Shown: positions 46,779 through 55,449 of the stretch, in pieces
Layout: each line of letters begins with the position of its first letter
How positions within the stretch are numbered: position 1 is the stretch's first letter
Assembly (NCBI RefSeq): GCF_900108335.1
Contig: NZ_FNVT01000003.1
Span: 62,001-126,000 of the forward strand
DNA length: 64,000 bases
Origin: Nonomuraea solani
GTDB lineage: Bacteria > Actinomycetota > Actinomycetes > Streptosporangiales > Streptosporangiaceae
Reading direction: 5' to 3'
Position numbers and translations under genes: made by a program
The notes under the pieces: model-generated
Databases searched by the model: none
The model's input: the letters and a program-made list of their open reading frames with translations, nothing else
What the model was told of the DNA's origin: nothing

Positions 46779-47551
46779 AGCTCCTCCTCAGGATCCTGGT
46801 GATCCCGATCGTGCTCGCCGCCTGGGAGCTGATCGCCCGCGCGGTCGGGGACACCGACTTCCCGCCGCCCACGACGATCGTCGCCCGCATGTACGAGCTG
46901 TGGTTCTCCGGCCCCGCGAGCCGGGTGTTCCTCACCGATGACGCGATCGACAATCTCCTGCCCAGCCTCGGCCGCATGTTCGGCGGCTGGATCCTGGCCG
47001 CCGTGATCGGCGTCGTGGCGGGGTTGCTGCTCGGGCGCTCGCGCACGGCGACCGACTACGTGGACCCGCTGATCGAGTTCGGGCGCTCCATCCCGCCGCC
47101 GCTGCTGCTGCCGGTGTTCCTGGTGCTGTTCCCGAAGGCCCTGACCATGCAGTTGGCCACGATCGTGTTCGGCGTGATCTGGCCGGTGCTGCTCAACTCG
47201 ATCGACGGGGCCAGGGCGGTGGACCGGACCTATACGGAGACGGCCGTCGTGTTCAACCTGTCGCGGGCGCAGCGGCTGCGCGTGGTCGTGCTGCCCGCCG
47301 CCTCGCCGAAGATCTTCGCCGGGCTGCGGCTGAGCCTGTCGCTGGCGCTGATCCTCATGGTGATCACCGAGCTGATCGGTGGCACCGACGGCATCGGCTA
47401 CCAGTTGCTGCAGGCCCAGCGCAGCTTCGACGGCGCCGGGGTGTGGGCCGCGATCGCGCTGCTCGGCGTGCTCGGCTACGTCGTGAACTCGCTGTTCGTG
47501 CTGGCCGAACGACGCGTCCTGGTGTGGCACCGGCAGTCCGGGCGCGGCTGA
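46775..47551 (+). CDS. ABC importer permease 2B
   Basis: 258-residue B-type permease with FGRSIPPPLLLPVFLVLF and coupling loop VDRTYTETAVVFNLSRAQRL, then SPKIFAGLRLSLSLAL. No ATPase gene follows; the next gene converges from the other strand across a 15-bp repeat array. Confidence 0.9.
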   Translation: MKLLLRILVIPIVLAAWELIARAVGDTDFPPPTTIVARMYELWFSGPASRVFLTDDAIDNLLPSLGRMFGGWILAAVIGVVAGLLLGRSRTATDYVDPLIEFGRSIPPPLLLPVFLVLFPKALTMQLATIVFGVIWPVLLNSIDGARAVDRTYTETAVVFNLSRAQRLRVVVLPAASPKIFAGLRLSLSLALILMVITELIGGTDGIGYQLLQAQRSFDGAGVWAAIALLGVLGYVVNSLFVLAERRVLVWHRQSGRG

Positions 47552-47664
47552 GTCCTCAGCCGCCGGACCTTCAGTGGCTGGGCCCTCAGCCGCCGGGCCC
47601 TCAGCCGCCGGGCCTTCAGCCGCTGGGCCCTCAGCGGCTGGGTCTTCAGCGGCTGGGTCTTCAG
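47551..47664. repeat. 15-bp tandem repeat, 7.6 copies, between converging genes
   Basis: Units of GGGCCCTCAGCCGCC type start every 15 bp from 47551 to 47656. They begin at the last base of the permease 2B stop and run into the MmgE/PrpD stop. Alternating CAGCCGCTG and CAGCGGCTG halves can pair into hairpins (for example 47620-47641), so the array could act as a two-way terminator. Confidence 0.9.
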
Positions 47665-49073
47665 TCGAAGGTCGCGACCAGGCGGAGCAGTTCGCCCAGG
47701 CCGGCCAGCTCGTCCAGCCGGGCCACCCGGTCGGTCACCGCGTCGGCGGTGGCGTCCGAGAGCCGGCCGGCCGTGTTGTCGCGGAACTTCAGCGCCAGTT
47801 CCGCCGCCGACAGCGGCCGCGCCGGACCGCCCCGGTTGGCGAGCACCTCCTGCGTCCACTCGCGGCCGTCGAGGTCGCGGGCCCGCAGCACGGCGGGGAA
47901 CTGGTGCGGGAAGATCTCCGTCGCCCGGTCGTCGGGCACCACGTCCACCTTGGCCATCAGCTCGCGCCGAACGGGGTCGCGGGCCAGGTCGTCGGTGAAG
48001 TCGCCCAGCCCCACACCCAGCCCGCCGCCGCCGAGCAGCCCGGCCACCACCGCGTACGGCCCGCTGAACTGGGCCTGATACCCCGTCTCCGGTGCGCGCT
48101 TGGCCTCGATCGGCTGCCCGATGGTCCGGATGACCGGAGTGGGGACGCCCAGCGTCAAACTCTCGACACGGGCGGGGTCCAGGCCCTGCTCGCGCAGCCC
48201 CATCGCGGCGTCGATGGCCGCGTGGGTGAAGTGGTTGGCGGGGTAGGGCTTGAAGAAGATCCCGGGCACGGCCCACTCCGTGCCGAGGTTCCTGGTGATC
48301 TCGTCAGCGGCGTAGCGGCCGTGCAGGAACGCCTCGAAGAAGCCGAACCGGCCCTCCAGCACGGTCGGCGGCCCGGTGAAACCGCGCCTGACCAGGTCGG
48401 CCGCCGTCACCGCCGAGTGCGCGGCCCATCCGCAGTGCAGCCGCTTGACCGTGCCGCCCGTGCGGTTGCCCTCGATGATGCCCGCGGCCGTGGAGGCGGC
48501 CAGGCCGAGCACGTCGAGCACGCCGTCGCCGGACTCGCCGAGCAGCAGGGCCGCCGCGACGGCGCCGCCCATGGTGCCGCAGATCGAGGTGGCGTGCTGG
48601 CCGTGCTCGAAGAAGATCGAGTTGCCGGCCTCGGAGTCGTAGCCGGCCATGCCCAGCCGTACGCAGACCTCCAGCCCGACCGCGATCGCGCGGATCGTGT
48701 CGCGCCCTGAGGCGCCGGCGAGCTCGGCGGCGGCGAGCGCGGCCGGGATGACCGGGGCGCTCGGGTGCAGCACCGAGGGCAGGTGGGTGTCGTCGTAGTC
48801 GAGGGAGTGGGCGAGCACGCCGTTGGCCAGCGCGGCCAGCGCGGCGGGCACGGGCGCGCCACCGCCGACGATGTGCGCCTGCGGGCGGCCGCCCTGGTCG
48901 AGGACGTAGTCCAGGATGCTCGCGCTGGTCGGCAACCGGTGCGCGGCCACGCAGAGGCCGATCACGTCGAGCACCCGCTTGCGCACGCTGTCGACGACCG
49001 CGGCCGGCAGCGTGTCGTAGGAGGTGTCCACCGCGAAGTCGGCCAGCTCACGGCCGAGGGTGCGCTCAGCCAT
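47661..49073 (-). CDS. MmgE/PrpD family protein
   Basis: The 470-residue protein is of the 2-methylcitrate dehydratase/cis-aconitate decarboxylase family. It starts MAERTLGRELADFAVDTSYD and has HSLDYDDTHLPSVLHPSAPV near residue 90 (the conserved DDT...HPS block), GTVKRLHCGWAAHSAVTAADLV near residue 218 and FFKPYPANHFTHAAIDAA. It is very unlikely to be true PrpD, because no prpB or prpC accompanies it; the family also includes enzymes acting on other carboxylic acids. It overlaps the upstream cyclase gene by eight bases. Confidence 0.88.
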   Translation of the reverse strand: MAERTLGRELADFAVDTSYDTLPAAVVDSVRKRVLDVIGLCVAAHRLPTSASILDYVLDQGGRPQAHIVGGGAPVPAALAALANGVLAHSLDYDDTHLPSVLHPSAPVIPAALAAAELAGASGRDTIRAIAVGLEVCVRLGMAGYDSEAGNSIFFEHGQHATSICGTMGGAVAAALLLGESGDGVLDVLGLAASTAAGIIEGNRTGGTVKRLHCGWAAHSAVTAADLVRRGFTGPPTVLEGRFGFFEAFLHGRYAADEITRNLGTEWAVPGIFFKPYPANHFTHAAIDAAMGLREQGLDPARVESLTLGVPTPVIRTIGQPIEAKRAPETGYQAQFSGPYAVVAGLLGGGGLGVGLGDFTDDLARDPVRRELMAKVDVVPDDRATEIFPHQFPAVLRARDLDGREWTQEVLANRGGPARPLSAAELALKFRDNTAGRLSDATADAVTDRVARLDELAGLGELLRLVATFD

Positions 49074-49896
49074 GGGACACCAGCGCCAGCGGCCGTACGG
49101 GAGAGCCGGTCGCGCCGAAGAGCGGCAGCGGCGACAGAACGAAGGTGAACTCGTGGACGCCCGCGGCGGCGAGTCCGTCCAGGTCCATCGCCTCGATGAG
49201 GTAGATGCCCGACTCCACCAGCAGCACCCGGTGCGCGGGCAGCACGCTGTGCCCCTGACCTGGGGCCAGGCACTCGAAGGCGATGGTGTCGGCGCCCGCC
49301 GCGTGCGGGGCGCGCCCGGCCAGCCATCGGGCGCCGGCCTCCCCCACCCCCGGTACGCCCGACGCGCCGCCGATGTAGACCTCGCGGTCGGGGTCGGCGA
49401 AGTGGCGGCCCCAGCCGCTGCGGACCAGGATGACGTCTCCCGGCTCGGGCTCGACGCCCTGCCGCCGCACGGTCGCGTCGAGGTCGGCCGGGGTGATCTC
49501 GTAGGCCGGCGCGCAGCACTCCACGCCGAGCGTGGCGGGCACGTCGAGCAGCACACCGCGGCGGACGATCGGCGCGATCGTGTGCACGCCGAGCTCGGGA
49601 TAGACCCCGCCCTCGCAGGCTTCGGCCGCGTCGGCGCCGCCGTGCAGCCGGCCGTCGTGGGACACGTGGGCCAGCGCGTCGATGTGCGTGCCGACATGGG
49701 TGCCCATGAAGATCAGGTCGTTGGCGGCCGACCCCCCGTCGGGACGGACCTTGTCGCCGTGCCGGCGCGGCAGGGTGTGCGTGTAGGCCGGATGGTTCGG
49801 CGACTGCGGCATGCCCGCATAAAGCGGCCTGCCCAGGTCGTAGGTCGTCACGCCGCCGCGTACGGCGTCGAGCAGGGGGTCGTTCGTGGCGCTCAT
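49066..49896 (-). CDS. Cyclase/kynurenine formamidase-like metal hydrolase
   Basis: The 276-residue member of the cyclase family (PF04199) shows its metal signature HxGTHxD as MGTHVGTHIDALAH near residues 64-77 and a further DVILVRSGWGRHF block. Related enzymes hydrolyse N-formyl-kynurenine, isatin or cyclic amides. It heads a minus-strand pair with MmgE/PrpD, with the methyltransferase gene 16 bp upstream. Together with the hydantoinase-like gene it suggests breakdown of a cyclic amide or aromatic compound; the substrate is not evident. Confidence 0.87.
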   Translation of the reverse strand: MSATNDPLLDAVRGGVTTYDLGRPLYAGMPQSPNHPAYTHTLPRRHGDKVRPDGGSAANDLIFMGTHVGTHIDALAHVSHDGRLHGGADAAEACEGGVYPELGVHTIAPIVRRGVLLDVPATLGVECCAPAYEITPADLDATVRRQGVEPEPGDVILVRSGWGRHFADPDREVYIGGASGVPGVGEAGARWLAGRAPHAAGADTIAFECLAPGQGHSVLPAHRVLLVESGIYLIEAMDLDGLAAAGVHEFTFVLSPLPLFGATGSPVRPLALVSHG

Positions 49897-49912
49897 GTCC
49901 CTCTTGTCTCTC

Positions 49913-50719
49913 TTACAACCGGCCTGTGGCGTAGCGTACGGTGCGCTCCAGAACGAAGGGCTCCTGGGGTAGCGACGCCTCCAGAGCCGCCCTGGCCTCG
50001 GGCCGCAATGGTTCGGGGATGGTCTCCAGCGCCGCCCTGCGGGCCGCCGACCAGAGCCAGTCCCACACCTGACCCGCCTCGACGGTCACCTCGAACACCA
50101 CGTCGGCGCAGCCGGCCTCGCGCAGACCGCCCTCTTCGAGCAGCCGGGTCAGCTCCTCGGGCCCGCCGAGCGTGTGCTGGAACGGGGCGCTGCCCGCGTC
50201 CGACGCGTACGGCTCCAGCGCCCGCCCCACCAACCCGAGCAGCTCGGCCTCGGCCGGGCTCGACCTGACCAGCAGACTGGCCGCCAGCCGGCCGCCGGGC
50301 CGCAGCAGCCCGGCCATGGACCTGACGGCGGCCGCCGGGTCGGGCAGGAAGTACAGCATCATCCCGGCCAGCACGACGTCGAACCGCTCACCCGGCAGCA
50401 GCTCCTCGGCCCGCTCCGCGTCGCCCAGCAGGACCGTCGCCTGGCCCAGGCCGTGGCGCTCGATCTCGGCGGCGGCGGCCATCACCATGCCCGGCGCGAG
50501 GTCCAGCCCGACGACCCGGCCGGTGGGTCCGACGGCCTGGGCCGCGGGGACGAGCGAGGCGCCGGTCCCGCAACCGGCGTCCAGCACGTGCTCGCCCGGC
50601 GCGGGCGCGGCCCGGCGGACCAGCTCGGCGGCGACAGGGCCGAAGAAGGGCACACCGACGCGCTCGTACGTGCCTGCCGCGCGGTCGAACAGGCCGGCCA
50701 TGTACTCCTTGGACTTCAT
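49913..50719 (-). CDS. Class I SAM-dependent methyltransferase
   Basis: The 268-residue protein has motif I VLDAGCGTGASLVPAA near residue 45, then GLDLAPGMVMAAAAE, and FDVVLAGMMLYFLPDPAAAV, in UbiE/COQ5-like arrangement. The ATG at 50719 is preferred because AGGAG lies five bases upstream; an in-frame ATG at 50773 would add 18 residues. It is divergent from a second, unrelated methyltransferase. Confidence 0.85.
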   Translation of the reverse strand: MKSKEYMAGLFDRAAGTYERVGVPFFGPVAAELVRRAAPAPGEHVLDAGCGTGASLVPAAQAVGPTGRVVGLDLAPGMVMAAAAEIERHGLGQATVLLGDAERAEELLPGERFDVVLAGMMLYFLPDPAAAVRSMAGLLRPGGRLAASLLVRSSPAEAELLGLVGRALEPYASDAGSAPFQHTLGGPEELTRLLEEGGLREAGCADVVFEVTVEAGQVWDWLWSAARRAALETIPEPLRPEARAALEASLPQEPFVLERTVRYATGRL

Positions 50720-50893
50720 CAGGCTCCTCGCGGTGGGTCCGATGATCAGATGAGTTCGAGCTGAGCCTGCCATGAAAGGAGCGCAACGGGCAAAGGGTCA
50801 TAATGATCACCGCACCCTTCGATGGCGACGGCCTGTGGGCTACGATCACGCTTGCCGTGTGCTCGTCCCGCAGGTGATTCCCTGGAAGGACAT
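50720..50893. promoter_or_regulatory. Divergent promoter region between two methyltransferase genes
   Basis: The 174-bp gap between head-to-head genes must hold both promoters. TGGAAGGA before the plus-strand ATG and AGGAG before the minus-strand ATG are the ribosome sites. No clear operator is seen. Confidence 0.5.
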
Positions 50894-51892
50894 ATGCCGG
50901 ATTCCGCTGAGCTCCTCTGGGGAGCCGTAGGCGACATCTCCCGTTTCGCGGCCCTGCTCACCATGGCCGAACTGGGCCTGGCCGACCACCTCGCGCATGA
51001 GCCGCTCGACCTGGGCGAGCTGGCGTCGCGGTGCGGGGCGCACGCGCCCTCGCTGCGCCGGGTGCTGCGCGAGCTGGCCGCGATGGGGCTGGTCAGAGAG
51101 GCGGAGGCGTACGAGCTGACCGAGAAGGGGGCGGCGCTGCGCTCGGACGCGCCCGACTCCGTGCGCTCGTCGATCCGCATGCTCGGCGAGGAGGGCTTCT
51201 GGTACGCCATGGGCATGCTCCCCGCCACGGTCCGCGACGGCGGCTCGGCGTTCGTCAAACGCTACGGACATCTGTACGACCATCTGGCCGCGAACCCCGC
51301 ACTGAGCGGCATGTTCAACGACTACATGAGCAACCGGGCCGTGCCGATCACCGAGGGCCTGGTCACCCGCCACGACTTCACCACCACCACGACCCTGGTC
51401 GACGTGGCCGGCGGCCAGGGCCACATCCTGGCCACGGTCCTGCGCGCCAACCCGCACATGCGCGGCATCCTGTTCGACCTGGAACACGTGACCGAGGGCG
51501 CCAGGCGGACGCTGGCCGCCGAAGGGCTGACCGGCCGGGCCGAGGTCGTCGCGGGCGACTTCTTCTCCGGGGTCCCGGCCGGCGGTGACGCCTACCTGCT
51601 GGCCAGCGTCCTGCACAACTGGGACGACGAGGACGCCGTCACGATCCTGCGCAACATCCGCGAGGCCATGAACCCCGCGGGCCGCGTCCTGGTGCTCGAA
51701 ATGGTGCTGCCCGACGGCGATGAGCCGCACCTGGGCAAGGACATCGACCTGCGGATGCTGGCCTTCTTCGACGGCGGCACCGAGCGCGGCCTGGCCGAGT
51801 ACGCCGCCCTGCTCGACCGGGCGGGGCTGGCGCTGTCCGGCGTCGTCGAGCTCGGCTCCGGCGCGAGCCTCATCGAGGCCGGGCGCCGTTGA
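50894..51892 (+). CDS. O-methyltransferase with winged-helix dimerisation domain
   Basis: The 332-residue protein has an N-terminal dimerisation/winged-helix domain (LTMAELGLADHLAHEPLDL, then LRRVLRELAAMGLV). The catalytic domain has DVAGGQGHILATVL and the catalytic-His motif ASVLHNWDDEDAV near residue 240, as in small-molecule O-methyltransferases of the caffeate/hydroxyneurosporene type. AAGGA precedes the ATG. The stop is only about 30 bp before lipoprotein gene 3, so it probably heads the importer 3 operon. Confidence 0.87.
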   Translation: MPDSAELLWGAVGDISRFAALLTMAELGLADHLAHEPLDLGELASRCGAHAPSLRRVLRELAAMGLVREAEAYELTEKGAALRSDAPDSVRSSIRMLGEEGFWYAMGMLPATVRDGGSAFVKRYGHLYDHLAANPALSGMFNDYMSNRAVPITEGLVTRHDFTTTTTLVDVAGGQGHILATVLRANPHMRGILFDLEHVTEGARRTLAAEGLTGRAEVVAGDFFSGVPAGGDAYLLASVLHNWDDEDAVTILRNIREAMNPAGRVLVLEMVLPDGDEPHLGKDIDLRMLAFFDGGTERGLAEYAALLDRAGLALSGVVELGSGASLIEAGRR

Positions 51893-51923
51893 TCCCCACT
51901 CTCCTGAGAGAAAGGCGATGGCG

Positions 51924-52901
51924 ATGAAGCCGGCCAGAATCATGATCGCGGGCATGACGGTCGCACTGATGCTGAGCGCTTGCGGTGGAGGAGGCGCGCC
52001 GGAGCCGACCGGCGGCACGTCGGCGGGCGGGCTGGAGAAGACGGAGCTGCTGGTCGGCGTCGTGCCGGTGCCGTCGTCGGCGCCGCTGTTCATCGCGGAG
52101 AAGCGCGGCCTGTTCAAGGCGGAGGGCCTGACCGTCAAGACGGAGATCATCCAGGCGCCCCAGGCGGTCATGCCGAAGATCCTCAACGGCAGCATGGACG
52201 CGTTCCTGACGAGCTACGTGTCGCTGATGGTCATCAACGACTCCGGCGCGGCCAAGCTGAAGTTGTTCCAGCACAGCCAGGAGGCCGCCCCCAACGTCGC
52301 CGGCGTCGTCGTGGCCAAGGGCTCGCCGATCAAGACGGCCGCCGACCTCAAGGGCAAGACCATCGGGGTCAACGTGCTGAAGGCGCTCGGGCAGACGCTC
52401 ACCAACGCCCATCTGCAGGAGGCCGGGCTCAAGCCGGACGACGCCCGCTACGTGATGGTGCCGTTCGCCAACCAGCTCGACGCGCTGGCCTCGGGCAACG
52501 TCGACGCGGCCTGGCTGGTCGAGCCGTTCCTGACCGCGGCCAAGAAGAGCGGCGCGACGCAGATCATCGACACCACCGACGGCGTGACGGCCGGGGTGCC
52601 GATCGACGGGTGGGGCGTCAGCGAGCAGTGGTTGGCCGCGAACCCGAAGACGGCCGCCGCCTTCCACCGCGCGCTGGCCAAGGCCCAGCAGATCGCGGGC
52701 GAGGACAGGAAGGCGATCGACGAGGTGGTGCCGACGTACACGCAGATCCCGGCGGACGCGGCGGCGGCGATGACGCTCGGGAAGTTCTCGATGCGGGCTG
52801 ACAGGACGAGCGTGCAGAAGCTGGCCGACCTGCTGCACGGCTACGGCTATCTGAAGGCCAAGGTGGACGTGGTCCGGTTGTTCGCGCCGATGAGCGGATG
52901 A
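51924..52901 (+). CDS. NitT/TauT-type ABC importer lipoprotein 3
   Basis: 325 residues with lipobox LMLSAC near residue 20. The fold matches the other copies: PSSAPLFIAEKRGLFKAEGL, IIQAPQAVMPKILNGSMDAF (closest to lipoprotein 1), GSPIKTAADLKGKTIGVNVL, GNVDAAWLVEPFL, NPKTAAAFHRALAKAQ. The ATG at 51924 lies eight bases after AAAGG; an ATG two codons earlier at 51918 is too close to it. Confidence 0.9.
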   Translation: MKPARIMIAGMTVALMLSACGGGGAPEPTGGTSAGGLEKTELLVGVVPVPSSAPLFIAEKRGLFKAEGLTVKTEIIQAPQAVMPKILNGSMDAFLTSYVSLMVINDSGAAKLKLFQHSQEAAPNVAGVVVAKGSPIKTAADLKGKTIGVNVLKALGQTLTNAHLQEAGLKPDDARYVMVPFANQLDALASGNVDAAWLVEPFLTAAKKSGATQIIDTTDGVTAGVPIDGWGVSEQWLAANPKTAAAFHRALAKAQQIAGEDRKAIDEVVPTYTQIPADAAAAMTLGKFSMRADRTSVQKLADLLHGYGYLKAKVDVVRLFAPMSG

Positions 52902-53668
52902 TCGGCCGCAGGCCGCTGCTCGGGGTGCTCGGCGTGGCGGGTTTTCTCGCCCTCGCCGAGCTGGCAGGGCGGATCGGGCTGATCCCGGACGTCCTGCCGT
53001 ACACCTCGCGCGTGCTGGCCGCGGCGGTGGAGCTGCCGCTGGAGGCGGGGTTCCGTGCCGACGTGGCGGCCACGCTGCTGGCCTGCGTGACCGGGCTTGC
53101 CATCGCGATCGCGGTCGCGGTCCCCGCCGGGCTGCTGTTCGGGACCGTGCCGTTCGTGGAGCGCTCGACGCGGCCGGTGGTGGAGTTCCTGCGGCCGATC
53201 CCGTCGGTGTCGCTGATCCCGCTGGCGGTGTTCCTGTTCCCGGCCGGTCAGGACGCCAAGGTCGCGCTGATCGTCTACACCTGCGCGTGGCCGCTGCTCA
53301 TCAACACGATGTACGGCCTGAGCGACGTCGATCCGCTCGCCAAGGACACGCTGCGCAGCTTCGGCTTCGGCCCGCTGGCGGTGGTGCTGCGGGTGAGCCT
53401 GCCGAGCGCGGCGCCGTTCATCGCCACCGGCGTGCGCATCGCCGTGTCGGTCACCCTGATCGTGGCGGTGAGCATGGAGCTGCTGGCCCCGGGCGGCGGC
53501 GGGATCGGGGCGTTCCTGTCGCTGGCCGGGGGCGCCAACCGGATCGACCGCATGCTGGCGGCCAGCGCGTGGGCCGGGTTCATCGGGCTCGCGGCCAACC
53601 TGCTGTTCACGGCGGGTGAGCGGCGCCTGTTCCGCTGGCACCACGCCCGTACGGGAGACGCCACGTGA
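52898..53668 (+). CDS. ABC importer permease 3A
   Basis: 256-residue A-type permease: FLRPIPSVSLIPLAVFLFPAG, coupling loop VDPLAKDTLRSFGFGPLAVV, then LPSAAPFIATGVRIAVS. ATGA overlap with the lipoprotein gene and GTGA overlap with permease 3B. Confidence 0.9.
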   Translation: MIGRRPLLGVLGVAGFLALAELAGRIGLIPDVLPYTSRVLAAAVELPLEAGFRADVAATLLACVTGLAIAIAVAVPAGLLFGTVPFVERSTRPVVEFLRPIPSVSLIPLAVFLFPAGQDAKVALIVYTCAWPLLINTMYGLSDVDPLAKDTLRSFGFGPLAVVLRVSLPSAAPFIATGVRIAVSVTLIVAVSMELLAPGGGGIGAFLSLAGGANRIDRMLAASAWAGFIGLAANLLFTAGERRLFRWHHARTGDAT

Positions 53669-54441
53669 TCCGCCGGTTGGCGTGGTACTGGTTGCTGCCC
53701 GTGGCCGTCGTCGCCTGGGAGCTGGCCACGCGCTCGGCGCAGGCCGCGTACTTCCCGCCGCCGTCCCGGATCGTGGCCCGCATGTACGAGATGTGGTTCT
53801 CCGGCCCCTACATCCTCACCGGCGAGGCCGTCGCCGACCTGCTGCCCAGCCTGGGCCGACTGTTCGCCGGATGGGCGATGGCGTGCGTGGCCGGAGTGCT
53901 GATCGGGGTGGCGCTGGGGCGTTCGTCATGGCTGTCGGGCCTGGTGGAGCCGCTGCTGCACTTCGGCCGCTCGGTGCCGCCCGTGACACTGCTGCCGGTG
54001 TTCCTGGTGCTGTTCAAGATCGGCACGCCGATGGAGCTGGCCGCCATCGTCTACGGCGTCATCTGGCCCGTGATGATCAACTCCATGGACGGCGCCCGCC
54101 ACGTGGACCGCCGGTACATCGAGACCGGCACCGTCTACCGGCTGGACCGCCGCCGGCGGCTGCTGCGGATCATCCTGCCCGCCGCCGCCCCGCAGATCTT
54201 CGCGGGGCTGCGGCTGAGCGTGTCGCTGGCCCTGATCATGATGGTCATCTCGGAGCTGGTCGGCAGCAGCGAGGGCGTCGGGCACCGCCTGCTGGAGGCG
54301 CAGAGCCAGTTCGACATTCCGGCCATGTGGGCGGTGATCGTGCTGCTCGGGCTGCTCGGCATCGCGCTCAACGCCGCCTTCCTGGCCGTCGAGCGCGCCC
54401 TGCTCGGCTGGCACACCAGCGCCAGGGCGCCCGGCTCCTGA
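53665..54441 (+). CDS. ABC importer permease 3B
   Basis: 258-residue B-type permease with GTG start: IVARMYEMWFSGPYILTGEA, FGRSVPPVTLLPVFLVLF, coupling loop VDRRYIETGTVYRLDRRRRL, then APQIFAGLRLSVSLAL. It converges with the nitrilase-like gene with no gap between the two stops. Confidence 0.9.
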   Translation: MIRRLAWYWLLPVAVVAWELATRSAQAAYFPPPSRIVARMYEMWFSGPYILTGEAVADLLPSLGRLFAGWAMACVAGVLIGVALGRSSWLSGLVEPLLHFGRSVPPVTLLPVFLVLFKIGTPMELAAIVYGVIWPVMINSMDGARHVDRRYIETGTVYRLDRRRRLLRIILPAAAPQIFAGLRLSVSLALIMMVISELVGSSEGVGHRLLEAQSQFDIPAMWAVIVLLGLLGIALNAAFLAVERALLGWHTSARAPGS

Positions 54442-55449
54442 TCATCCCTTGCCGTGCAGCCGGTCGATCGCCTCGGCCTGGCGGGTCCTGAACCACGACC
54501 GGTCACGCACTCCTTCGGACAGGCCCTCGGGCCGCTCGACGTCGTGCCTGGCGTACTCCTCCGCCCACAGCCCGGTCTTCACCCGGCTGAGCAGGTTGCC
54601 CATGCCGGGCCGGCGCCGCAGGCGGCGCAGCGCGTCGAGGTCCAGTTCGGCGGCGGCGACGAGCGACTCGCCCGCGCCGGCCCGCGCGAGCACCCTCCCC
54701 TGGGGGTCGATCAGCTCCGAGCCGCCGTTGGTGGAGTCGCCGGGGATCGCGATGCCGGACAGGCCGCCGCTGTTGGCCGAGACCACGTAGGCCAGGTTCT
54801 CCACGGCGCGGGCCCGGCGGGCGATGGCCTTGGGCGTCAGGATCGGCGCGGACGCCTCCGAGGTGGGCTGGCAGAAGATCTCCGCGCCGCGCAGGGCCAG
54901 CGCGCGGGCCAGCTCCGGCATGAGGATCTCTTCGGAGGTGAGCACCGCGAGGTTCCCCAGCTCGGTGCGCGCCACCGGCAGCACGCCGTCGATGCCGTAG
55001 ACCTCCAGGTAGCGCTCCCACACGTCGTAAGGGCTGGGCGAGAACATCGAGTGCAGCCTGCGGTACCGCAGCACCGCCCGCCCGTCGGGGGCCAGGATCA
55101 CCGACGCCTGGAAGTACAGCTCGGGGAAGTGCTCGTCGCTCTCGTACGCGTTCACGCACAGGAACACCTGGTGCCGGACGGCGATCCCGGCCAGCGCGTC
55201 GTACTCCGGGCCTGCCGGGTCGAGGGCGGCCTTGTCGCGCCACTCGGGCAGGCTCTCGCCGAGGGGGAAGCCGGTCAGCACGTATTCGGGCAACACCACC
55301 AGGCGCAGGTCGGGCCCGAGCCACTGCTTGGACGCCCCCACCTGCTCGCCGATCCGGCCGATGGCGGCCCTGATCTCGGTGCGGGGGTCGGTGGCCGCGT
55401 TGACCGCCCTGGTCTCCACCTGCAGGGCCAGCGCCGTGAAGGCGGTCAC
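54442..55449 (-). CDS. Nitrilase-superfamily protein with altered catalytic triad
   Basis: The 335-residue protein has the carbon-nitrogen hydrolase fold: LRLVVLPEYVLTGFP (catalytic Glu position), ILAPDGRAVLRYRRLHSMFS, ELGNLAVLTSEEILMPELAR and GAEIFCQPTSEA. In active members the second block has YRK (catalytic Lys) and the third has C-Y/W-E/D (nucleophile Cys). Here they read RR and S-E-E, so the usual E-K-C triad appears as E-R-S. It may be a non-classical enzyme or a binding protein. The GTG start overlaps the upstream small gene's stop by four bases. Confidence 0.82.
   Translation of the reverse strand: MTAFTALALQVETRAVNAATDPRTEIRAAIGRIGEQVGASKQWLGPDLRLVVLPEYVLTGFPLGESLPEWRDKAALDPAGPEYDALAGIAVRHQVFLCVNAYESDEHFPELYFQASVILAPDGRAVLRYRRLHSMFSPSPYDVWERYLEVYGIDGVLPVARTELGNLAVLTSEEILMPELARALALRGAEIFCQPTSEASAPILTPKAIARRARAVENLAYVVSANSGGLSGIAIPGDSTNGGSELIDPQGRVLARAGAGESLVAAAELDLDALRRLRRRPGMGNLLSRVKTGLWAEEYARHDVERPEGLSEGVRDRSWFRTRQAEAIDRLHGKG

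Noticed and set aside
47661..49073. 2-methylcitrate dehydratase (prpD) assignment
   Set aside because: The fold family fits, but no methylcitrate-cycle partners are nearby and the context is a cyclic-amide-like gene set, so the specific name is withheld.
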